Assembly (NCBI RefSeq): GCF_004353905.1
Contig: NZ_SMOD01000003.1
Coordinates: forward strand, 1-64,000
DNA from: Paraburkholderia guartelaensis
GTDB lineage: Bacteria > Pseudomonadota > Gammaproteobacteria > Burkholderiales > Burkholderiaceae
Reading direction: 5' to 3'
Length of the DNA stretch: 64,000 bases
The position numbers and the translations under genes are program-made. Below are positions 25,958 to 33,487 of this stretch, piece after piece (the first letter of the stretch is position 1; the number at the start of each line of letters is the position of its first letter). The notes beneath the pieces were generated by a model, which saw only the letters and a program-made list of their open reading frames with translations, was not told the DNA's origin and ran no database searches.

Positions 25958-26743
25958 ATGGACATGCCACGCCACGCTTCCACTCAACGCGATCATCACC
26001 GCTGCACGGTTCCGGTGAGCAGCAGGGCCGTCGATTTTCCGGCTGGCCATATACGCCCGTTGCACCACCATTCGGCAGCGCAACTGATCTACGCGGTCGA
26101 TGGCGTCATGGTTATCAGCAGCGAAGCGGGCCAATGGATCGTGCCACCGACGCAGGCGATCTGGATGCCGGCGTATATGGCACATACCGTCCGAATGGTG
26201 AACGCGGTGACCATGCGTACGCTTTACATCCAGCCGGATGCCGCGAGCGGATTGCCGGACCGCTGCCATACCGTTGCGATTTCCGATCTTCTCCGGCAGC
26301 TCATTTTGAGCGCCATGAACATAACCGGCGAATACACAGCCGACTCTCGCGACGGACGGCTTATGGGATTGCTTCTGGATGAGCTCAACTTCTTGCCGGT
26401 GCTCCCGCTACATCTCCCGCTTCCCACTCATCCGTATCTGGCTGAAATATGCAAACAGATACGCGATGCGCCTGACGATAAGCGAACGCTGCGCGAATGG
26501 GCGCAGGTCGTAGGCGTCGATCCTAAAACGGTGCAGCGCACTTTTGCTCAGCAAGTTGGCATGACCTTCGGCCAATGGCGCCAGCAGGCTCGCCTGCTGA
26601 TGGCACTGGAGCGTCTTGCGACCGGTCAGAGTGTCCTGGATGTTGCACTGAGCATGGGCTACGACAGCCCTAGCGCATTCACAGCGATGTTCAAAAAGCA
26701 GCTTGGGGTGGTTCCAAGCGAGTATTTCCGGCTCAGCGAGTAG
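25958..26743 (+). CDS. AraC-family regulator of the divergent pump
   Basis: 261 residues: an N-terminal cupin-like sensor (HHHSAAQLIYAVDGVMVISS, PPTQAIWMPAYMAHTVRM) and a C-terminal pair of HTH motifs (TLREWAQVVGVDPKTVQRTF, then SVLDVALSMGYDSPSAFTAMFKKQLGVVPSEYFR). The P-x-x-A-x-W-M-P sensor signature is shared with AraC proteins that stand next to efflux genes such as NimR-type regulators. No ribosome site is obvious, and ATG 25964 is an alternative start. Confidence 0.88.
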   Translation: MDMPRHASTQRDHHRCTVPVSSRAVDFPAGHIRPLHHHSAAQLIYAVDGVMVISSEAGQWIVPPTQAIWMPAYMAHTVRMVNAVTMRTLYIQPDAASGLPDRCHTVAISDLLRQLILSAMNITGEYTADSRDGRLMGLLLDELNFLPVLPLHLPLPTHPYLAEICKQIRDAPDDKRTLREWAQVVGVDPKTVQRTFAQQVGMTFGQWRQQARLLMALERLATGQSVLDVALSMGYDSPSAFTAMFKKQLGVVPSEYFRLSE

Positions 26744-26909
26744 CCCTGTCGCCCGTCTCGACGCGTACAGCACAGGATGCGCAAACAGGATTGCTCCGAG
26801 CTTCGCAAGTCAATCGAAGCCAGGAGAACTTGCCAATGAGCCGGTCGCGACCAGGCACCCTTCCTCGGGTAGATACCGGACTCTACCGGCCATCGGTGGT
26901 CATCTCGGG

Positions 26910-28376
26910 TTAGGCTTTCTGAAGAAGTGGACGCAACTCTCGCAGATCGTTGAGTTTTTCAAGCCCCATCAGCTTTTCGATCAAGCCAGCGCAATTTGCT
27001 TTGCCCAGAACGGGTTCAATGAGGTCGATCGCCTTGCGCACCACCTCGCCGCGATCCATGGGGTTCTCTGCCGTTCCGCGAACATGTGCGACATGGTCCG
27101 TTAGCGCCGTTCCGTCGTCCAGGGTAATTTCGACGATCGCGTGCCTGGCCGGTTCCAGAGCCTCCAACTCATCGCTGGGAACAAGCTGGACCTTCGCGCG
27201 GATCCGCAAGACGTCAGGATTGCTCATGCGGGCCCTATCGTGCGCGGCCTGGAACGAGATGGTCCTATCGAGCAGCATGACCGCTACCATGTGCTGCAAG
27301 CAGATATCAGGCATTTCGCGGTTGTCTACGATCCGGGCCTCCGTGTGCGCAAGGCGCACCACGATAGATCGGACCTTCTCCGGATCAACCTGATGCTTCT
27401 CGAAGATATTTTCCATCGCGTCCAGTGGCGCCTGGATGGGCGAGCCGACGGACCACTTCTTGATGTTGGTTCGAACTATTTCATAGCGATTGCCAAGGTC
27501 TTTAGTCAGTTCGTCCTGATTGGCCTTGGGAGCATACGCGAGGAAGTAGTTGTCGGAGCCCGAGAAGATGTCGTCGATTCCAGTAAATCCGGAATGGACC
27601 AGAAGCGCCGACATCACGCCGTTCTTCGCCGGCATTCCGGCGAAGACAAACGCTTTTTCCATATGTTGGGTGTCACGCGTCCACGCTCCGATGCCGGCGG
27701 ATTGCTGAGCCGTGTAATCGAGCAGCCATCGCATCTGCTGCGCTCCGAGTCCGGCAACGCAGCCCGAGGCGGCCGCCGCGCCGAAAAGCTCGGCAATAGC
27801 ATGTGTGCTCTTGTGGCTATTGTTGCGGAAGTCGAGCGCTCCAAAACTGATCGTCACGCGCGGACCGATGTCGTAGCCCAGCGTGACGGCTCGCAGGAGG
27901 CGGTTGCCATCGACGCCGAACGTCTCGGCCATAGCATATGCCGCCGGCACGATAGCGCAACCCGGATGGGATTGCGAGAATTCATTGGAATCATCGGTCT
28001 CATCCGACTGGGCGAGCATGGCGTTCACGAATGCCGCTTCAACTGCACTGGCGGTAAGTGTCGACGCAACGACGGTCGCCTCCCCCGCTCCTCCGACCGA
28101 GCGCGCGTATTGCAGCGCGGCGCGTCCCGGAGGCAGAAGCGAACCGGAAACCATCGCCGCGAAAGTGTCGAGAATATGTTGCTTGGCTTTTTCGACCACT
28201 TCGTCGGGGAGAGCTCGATTCGCCGCGTCAGCCAGATAAGTGCTAAGTTGGAGCATAACGGCGGAAGGCGCATTGGCTGCTCGGGCAGCCTTCGGGATGG
28301 CGGCAGCAGCTAGCGCGATAGGCGCTTGCGCCAAAAGCATCCGTCTCCCCATCGAGAAATTGCCATGCGCCGCCAT
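26910..28376 (-). CDS. MmgE/PrpD-family protein with apparent Tat signal
   Basis: 488 residues from ATG 28376 (GTGGAG upstream). The body is MmgE/PrpD: ILDTFAAMVSGSLLPPGRAALQYA, DDSNEFSQSHPGCAIVPAAYAMAE, GYDIGPRVTISFG, and AAASGCVAGLGAQQMRWLLDYTAQQSAG. Family members are 2-methylcitrate dehydratases, cis-aconitate decarboxylases or isomerases and are normally cytoplasmic. Here residues 9-33 read MGRRMLLAQAPIALAAAAIPKAARAAN, split as a twin-arginine signal with an AxA cleavage site, so export is predicted. It lies in the same direction as the GluR0-like gene, with a 131-base gap. Confidence 0.8.
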   Translation of the reverse strand: MAAHGNFSMGRRMLLAQAPIALAAAAIPKAARAANAPSAVMLQLSTYLADAANRALPDEVVEKAKQHILDTFAAMVSGSLLPPGRAALQYARSVGGAGEATVVASTLTASAVEAAFVNAMLAQSDETDDSNEFSQSHPGCAIVPAAYAMAETFGVDGNRLLRAVTLGYDIGPRVTISFGALDFRNNSHKSTHAIAELFGAAAASGCVAGLGAQQMRWLLDYTAQQSAGIGAWTRDTQHMEKAFVFAGMPAKNGVMSALLVHSGFTGIDDIFSGSDNYFLAYAPKANQDELTKDLGNRYEIVRTNIKKWSVGSPIQAPLDAMENIFEKHQVDPEKVRSIVVRLAHTEARIVDNREMPDICLQHMVAVMLLDRTISFQAAHDRARMSNPDVLRIRAKVQLVPSDELEALEPARHAIVEITLDDGTALTDHVAHVRGTAENPMDRGEVVRKAIDLIEPVLGKANCAGLIEKLMGLEKLNDLRELRPLLQKA

Positions 28377-28507
28377 TTGGGCACTCCACAATGATTGTGA
28401 CGGCAGCAACGGCGCCCACCGTGGCGCTCTTCTCGTTGTATGCGTCCCGTCCACCAGCAACAGGTTAGTGTATTGGTGCTCGAGTAGCGAGAGCAGCATG
28501 CCGACAC

Positions 28508-29617
28508 TCACTTTCCCTGCGAAAACCACTTCCCGTAGATTCGCTCATAGGTACCATCCTCGTACATGGCGAGCAGTGTCTCGTTGATCTGCTTGCGCAA
28601 GGGACTGCCATCGGCAACAGCTATGCCATATTTTTCCGGCCTGAAGATTGGACCGACGACCGCAAGTTCACCGGTGCCAAGCCTCGTGGCCCAGTATTGG
28701 AGCGTCGGTGCGTCATATACGATCGCATCCACGGTGCCTTGGGTAATCATACGAAAGCCGTCTGCCGCATTGTTCACATTTACGTATGGCAAACCACGTT
28801 CGGTAAGGTAGTCCGCCGCAACAGTTCCAGGCACGGTGGCGATCTTCTTTCCCGGCAGGTCTTCCGGGCCACGAATGCTCGATTGCAGGCGTGCCACCGT
28901 CTGCGACGACGTGACGGTTGCGGTCAGTTGAGCGATCAGCACGACGCCGATAAGCCACATCGCAGGTACGAGGATGCGCTTCCACATACCGGCCGTCTCG
29001 CGCTCCCCGTGCTCTCCGGTTGCGATGATCAGCATCGTTACCCATAAGCCCTCACCAATCGCACGCAGCCAGGGCTTCTGGAAATCCCTGTTGTGCTTTC
29101 GTTCCAGCAGCCACACGAGATTAGCGAGCGCAAAAACAATGATGGCCGCCACAACCAGAAGTTGGCCGATGGCCAGCCACGGCACAGCCACGAAAAAGCC
29201 GCTTTCGCTGTGCGAGCGCACCATGATCTGCAAGCCCGCATCGAAATACGGAAGGGAAAAATCGACCTGCTTCTCTCGTTGCGGCGTCATGGTGATGGCG
29301 GCGATCGCGACGTCCGCGTCGCCTCGTTGCACGGCGGGGAGCAGATCGGCCTGAGTCGCAACACGCCGCCACGCAAATTCAACATGCATGCGGCGTGCTA
29401 TCTCATCCCATACGTCGATGCTGAAACCTTCCGGCGTCATTGTCTGAGGCAGCACGAAAGGCGCGACTGAGGCAATGGCAACCTGCAAGGTTGCGTCTGG
29501 TCCGTTACCGGTCGGACTCGATGCAGGAAACACGTCCGCCGCTGCCGCTTGCGCCATCATCGTCGCGGCCAGCGAGATGAGACATAGCATCGGCAGCAGT
29601 CGCGCAAATTTCGACAT
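28508..29617 (-). CDS. GluR0-like ligand-gated ion channel (SBP-bac-3 with inserted pore)
   Basis: 369 residues: signal peptide (1-27), first lobe of an amino-acid-type binding domain (LQVAIASVAPFVLPQT, SIDVWDEIARRM, DLLPAVQRGDADVAIAAITM), then an M1 helix (about 146-171), pore helix and loop (186-206), M2 helix (about 216-238), and second lobe (SSIRGPEDLPGKKIATVPGT to the C-terminus). This S1-M1-P-M2-S2 order is that of prokaryotic glutamate receptors such as GluR0, where ligand binding opens a K+ pore. The filter position reads ATGEHGER, not GYGD, so ion selectivity is unclear. Binding-cleft Arg/Asp of amino-acid receptors appear kept (RMHVEFAWRR, VDAIVYDAPT). Confidence 0.8.
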   Translation of the reverse strand: MSKFARLLPMLCLISLAATMMAQAAAADVFPASSPTGNGPDATLQVAIASVAPFVLPQTMTPEGFSIDVWDEIARRMHVEFAWRRVATQADLLPAVQRGDADVAIAAITMTPQREKQVDFSLPYFDAGLQIMVRSHSESGFFVAVPWLAIGQLLVVAAIIVFALANLVWLLERKHNRDFQKPWLRAIGEGLWVTMLIIATGEHGERETAGMWKRILVPAMWLIGVVLIAQLTATVTSSQTVARLQSSIRGPEDLPGKKIATVPGTVAADYLTERGLPYVNVNNAADGFRMITQGTVDAIVYDAPTLQYWATRLGTGELAVVGPIFRPEKYGIAVADGSPLRKQINETLLAMYEDGTYERIYGKWFSQGK

Positions 29618-29905
29618 GGTGCTTTCCTCGTACCCAGTCGATGATCAACGTTTTGAATTGTTTGTTTATTAATATTTGTATCCAGCACTTCATCCTGTAC
29701 TTCAAACAGGATCTCATAATTCACTAACCTCTATACTCGAAACGTCCAATGACCATCTTTTTGGCCCCATTGAACGCTTTTTTGTTAATGGCGATATCTA
29801 TTCTTTCGACAAGTGCATTTCCGGTTTGAAAATATGCAAGGCGCAATCGACTGATCTCATCGAATGACCACGAATGAAGTCGAACTCGCCTCGGAGACTC
29901 GCGCA
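29618..29905. other. AT-rich intergenic region between divergent genes
   Basis: About 290 bases, notably AT-rich at 29650-29835, which should hold the divergent promoters of the channel gene and the membrane-protein gene. No distinct operator was recognised. An ATG at 29864 could be an earlier start of the plus-strand gene. Confidence 0.35.
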
Positions 29906-30418
29906 ATGACTACGCTCACGGACAAGCTCAAGCATGAATTCATGAAGGTGCTGCCGCCCACGATCTTCTTTTTCATCATTCTGCATATCGTGGTCATTGT
30001 TCGTTCGCTGATGATCAGGGGAACCGGCGTTTCGATACCCACTTCGGCGTCCGTGCTGGTCGCCTCGCTTATCCTGGGCAAGGCGGTGCTGCTCGCGGAC
30101 ATGTTGCCGTTCATCAACCGGTTTCCGGACAAGCCGTTAATCTGGAACGTGGCGTGGAAGACGCTGATGTACGCCGTGGTCGCAACAGTCATCCACTATC
30201 TGGAGCGGCTGTTCGAGGCCTGGAGGGACACGCACAGCATCCTCCAGGCTAACGTGCACCTGCTGGCCGAGATGAACTGGCCGCGCTTCTGGGGTGTGCA
30301 GATCATGCTCGTGACACTGATTTTCAACTACTGTGTCATTGCCGAACTCTCACGGGTTATCGGACGCGGGAAACTCTCGTCAATCTTCTTCGGCCCAATC
30401 CCCCAGCGCGCCGAATAG
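29906..30418 (+). CDS. Hypothetical multi-spanning membrane protein
   Basis: 170 residues from ATG 29906 (GGAG nine bases upstream; ATG 29864 adds 14 residues). Four membrane segments are likely: KVLPPTIFFFIILHIVVIV, SVLVASLILGKAVLLADMLP, VAWKTLMYAVVATVIHYLE and FWGVQIMLVTLIFNYCVIAE. The sequence is conserved-looking, with charged residues inside loops (FINRFPDKPLIW), but no named family is recognised. Converges on the DUF2252 gene. Confidence 0.65.
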   Translation: MTTLTDKLKHEFMKVLPPTIFFFIILHIVVIVRSLMIRGTGVSIPTSASVLVASLILGKAVLLADMLPFINRFPDKPLIWNVAWKTLMYAVVATVIHYLERLFEAWRDTHSILQANVHLLAEMNWPRFWGVQIMLVTLIFNYCVIAELSRVIGRGKLSSIFFGPIPQRAE

Positions 30419-30457
30419 CGCGCGCCGAAAAGAAAAAAGTGCACACAACCGCGATCG

Positions 30458-31870
30458 TTAGACACGGAAATCCGCAGCCATGTCTTCGTCGCTTCGTGCT
30501 TCGAGTCTTCCTGAGCGGCATGCACCCATAAACGCCTTGTAGTCGGCTTCGTTCTGTGCGGCGCAGGCGATTGCGTATTCGGTCAGCGCTTCGGCCATAC
30601 GCTCGCCGCTTCCAAGATATGCGGCGATTTCAATCGCCTTGCCGCTCGCCTTGGCATGAGCACGCGCAAGCGCCCATCCGCAAATGCGGGCATAGCCCTG
30701 CATGACGGTCGTACTCATGCGCTCCACTTCGGCAGATACCTTCATGTCGCGCAATTGCCGGAAATAGAAGTTCCGGCCAGCGGGCCCCGAGGTCCAGCCG
30801 AGGAATGAGTCGCTCGCCGCCTGCAGCAGGCGTTGCCCGACCACGACGCGCTGTCCCTGGTGATCGTAACCCTTGGCCTCAAAATATCGGGCGATCACCG
30901 AAGGTCGCGCCTCCTTGACCTGCAGGAACAGCGGTGTGCCGTGGCTGTCGACGAACAGCATCACCAGGCAGAAGGTGCCGACACTCCCCACGCCCACGAC
31001 CTTGAACGCGATATCGTGAAGTTCGTACTGGTTTATCAGAAGGCGCCGGTCGGCTGGGAGCGTGTCCAGGTACGCGTCGAACGCTTTGGCGAGTTTGCCT
31101 TGCCAGGCTTCGGTGTCGGTCCAGTTGCTCTCATTGCCAAGCAGTGAATTGGGTCCAGTGGGATGAAACAGTGCGGGCGGTGCGTCCTGAATCGTCCACT
31201 TTCCGTTAACCTGTGTCGCCATCTTGGCCAGCACGCTCTCGTGTGTGCGCGTCGCCGCCTTTTTGGATGTTTTGGCGAGGAGACTGCGGCCCTCGTCGGT
31301 TTTCGCCGTCTCCATCATGCGCTCGAAGCTGATGATCTCGTGCCACAGATCCAGAGAGCTGTATTCCGAGTATTCGCGCATGCGCTCGGTGTACTCGTGA
31401 ACAGCGCTCCAGACAAGCTCGCCGATCGGGCCTCGTCCCAATCCCATGTGCTCGCCGGCAACCGCAAAGCTCCCCACGAGCCGCTTCAGATCCCATTCCC
31501 ACGGTCCCGGCGCGACCTCGTCGAAGTCATTCAGATCGAACACCAGTTGCCGCTCGGGCGTCGCGAAGCCACCGAAGTTCATGAGATGTGCGTCGCCGCA
31601 AATCGGAAATGCGATACCCGAATTGACCGTGCTGGCAAGGTCGTGGGCCTGGATTATTGCGGTGCCACGAAAGAACGTGAACGGTGAGAGCGACATCCGG
31701 CCGTAGCGTAATGGTACGAGTGCTTCGACGCGGCCCGCACTACTGGCTTCGAGAAGCTCTATCGGGTCGCGTTTTGTATTACCGATGTCTGCGTGCTGGG
31801 ACCGCTTCGCGCGTTCGCGAGCCTGGCGACCCATCGCCTGTCTGTCTGCAAGAAGCTGCGTGGCCGTCAT
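30458..31870 (-). CDS. DUF2252 family protein (kinase-like fold)
   Basis: 470 residues. DUF2252 signatures are abundant: RYGRMSLSPFTFFRGTAII, ICGDAHLMNFGGFATPERQ, VFDLNDFDEVAPGPWEWDLKRL and the C-terminal YARICGWALARAHAKASG. The HxD-like GDAH and FDLNDFDE motifs resemble the catalytic loops of aminoglycoside-phosphotransferase-type kinases, so a small-molecule kinase activity is plausible, but the substrate is not known. ATG 31870 was chosen over GTG 31876 because AGGTG fits. Monocistronic. Confidence 0.85.
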   Translation of the reverse strand: MTATQLLADRQAMGRQARERAKRSQHADIGNTKRDPIELLEASSAGRVEALVPLRYGRMSLSPFTFFRGTAIIQAHDLASTVNSGIAFPICGDAHLMNFGGFATPERQLVFDLNDFDEVAPGPWEWDLKRLVGSFAVAGEHMGLGRGPIGELVWSAVHEYTERMREYSEYSSLDLWHEIISFERMMETAKTDEGRSLLAKTSKKAATRTHESVLAKMATQVNGKWTIQDAPPALFHPTGPNSLLGNESNWTDTEAWQGKLAKAFDAYLDTLPADRRLLINQYELHDIAFKVVGVGSVGTFCLVMLFVDSHGTPLFLQVKEARPSVIARYFEAKGYDHQGQRVVVGQRLLQAASDSFLGWTSGPAGRNFYFRQLRDMKVSAEVERMSTTVMQGYARICGWALARAHAKASGKAIEIAAYLGSGERMAEALTEYAIACAAQNEADYKAFMGACRSGRLEARSDEDMAADFRV

Positions 31871-32094
31871 TCGCACACCTCACCCGGGTTACGTTGCCAA
31901 CACGAGACGGACGAGACGCGATTGCCTCGTTCGCATGCCTGCTTCCAGAGACCGGTCCGACGATGCGATCCAGTCTAGCATCGAGTCGTTCGTTGTACTT
32001 CCGTATTTGACACGAAGGTCCACCGTCGAAACCAGCAGCCGCATCGTCCGGTATCACCTTGTCCAACCGCGCATCAGGAAATGCACACGCCCAA

Positions 32095-32316
32095 ATGAAG
32101 AGAGCGCTATTTCTGGTAGCTTGCGCAATTGTTGCGTGCGCATTCAGGACGTATGCAATCTTTCATGGATTCGCAAAGTCGCCTGGCCAGGAATACGAGT
32201 CGAACTGGCTGCCAGCGCCGGCCGGCCCCTTCTCCTTGTACATCCGCGCCTACTGGGGAAAACAGCCGATTCTCGACGCGTCGTGGAAACCGCCACAAAT
32301 CCGCAAACATGCCTGA
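32095..32316 (+). pseudogene. Remnant of a DUF1214-type protein behind a short membrane segment
   Basis: 73 residues: a hydrophobic start ([20 protein letters not shown]) then [20 protein letters not shown] and [12 protein letters not shown], the last 35 residues of DUF1254/DUF1214 proteins (NWLPAP-GPF and W-PP-I hallmarks). The normal 300-450-residue body is missing between the signal-like start and the end. It was either made by an internal deletion or joins an unrelated start to the surviving tail, and is probably non-functional. Confidence 0.65.
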
Positions 32317-32408
32317 CGCCGGAATGAGATAACTGACTGGCCGCACATGCTGTTCGACCCGCGCCGGGTTGAACAGCAGGAAAGAACCAACACTCCAAAG
32401 GAATCGAG

Positions 32409-33176
32409 ATGACCCAGCTCGTACATCATCCCGCATACCTCTTCATTACGCTGATTGTGCTGCTGTCCGTGGCGGCCGCTCTCGGGGCAATCGGTTTGCA
32501 ACGCGCCATTCCACTTTCGGACGAGGCACGCGATAACTACAACGTTGTACAGGGAGCTACGCTCACGCTGCTTGCACTTCTGATTGGGTTCACGCTCTCA
32601 ATGGCAGTGAGCCGCTACGATCAGCGAAAAAATTACGAGGAAGAGGAAGCGAACGCCATCGGCACCCAGTACCTTCGGGTGGAACTGCTCGGCGAACCAC
32701 GAGCTGCGAAGGTCAAGGCGCTGCTGCGTGACTACGTGCTGCTGCGCATTGATTACTACAAGACGCGCGACGCACGCGAACTGGAGATCATCAACGGGAA
32801 GACCGCAGACCTTCAGGGCCAGTTATGGGCGAATGTGCGAGACGCCGCCATTGCACAACCGACCCCGATCGCAGCGCTCGTTGTAGGCGGCATGAATGAC
32901 GTCATCAACACCCAAGGCTACACGCAGGCGGCATGGCTCAACCGCATTCCTGTTTCCGCGTGGACACTCATGATCGCCATCGCGTTCTTCAGTAACCTGA
33001 TGCAGGGGTATGGCGTGCGAGGCGAGTCCGGGCGGCGCGTATTGTTGTTCGTGCTACCTATTACGGTCTCACTCTCTCTTTCGCTTATCGCCGACATTGA
33101 TAGTCCTCGCGGCGGGCTCATACGCGTGGTTCCGCAGAACCTCATCAGCTTGCAGCAGTCATTTCCGACGAACTGA
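32409..33176 (+). CDS. DUF4239 (bestrophin-like) membrane protein
   Basis: 255 residues from ATG 32409 with AAAGGA upstream. Four membrane helices: residues 10-30, about 48-68 (LTLLALLIGFTLSMAVSRYDQRK), 183-200 and 213-228. The loop RYDQRKNYEEEEANAIGTQYLR is the hallmark of DUF4239/bestrophin-like domain proteins. Bestrophins are anion channels; bacterial DUF4239 proteins have no firm function. It precedes the arylsulfatase gene by 311 bases. Confidence 0.8.
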   Translation: MTQLVHHPAYLFITLIVLLSVAAALGAIGLQRAIPLSDEARDNYNVVQGATLTLLALLIGFTLSMAVSRYDQRKNYEEEEANAIGTQYLRVELLGEPRAAKVKALLRDYVLLRIDYYKTRDARELEIINGKTADLQGQLWANVRDAAIAQPTPIAALVVGGMNDVINTQGYTQAAWLNRIPVSAWTLMIAIAFFSNLMQGYGVRGESGRRVLLFVLPITVSLSLSLIADIDSPRGGLIRVVPQNLISLQQSFPTN

Positions 33177-33487
33177 CTTCAACGCCGAGGCGCGCTATTC
33201 CAGGACGCGCGCCCACTGCGTCAAACAAAGCTTTTGGCACTCAATAGTGCGTTCACCACGAACAGGAAAGGTTACCAATCAATCTCTCATGGATCGCTCG
33301 ATTCCAAACGTACGTATCTGCTTCTGGCTGAATCTGGCTGCCCGTCCAGTACCGCGCGTGTGATAACCGATGATGTCCCTGGGCAAGTCGGAAGCCTTTG
33401 TTAGCACAACGTCTATATTGCTCCATAGTATTTGTACCCGGTTCCCGTAGTGCAACGTCTCAGCCAGACGGCACATCTGAGGAGAAC
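33177..33487. other. Intergenic region before the sulfatase
   Basis: About 310 bases without a gene. It ends in GAGGAG, five bases before the ATG of the arylsulfatase. No operator recognised. Confidence 0.3.
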
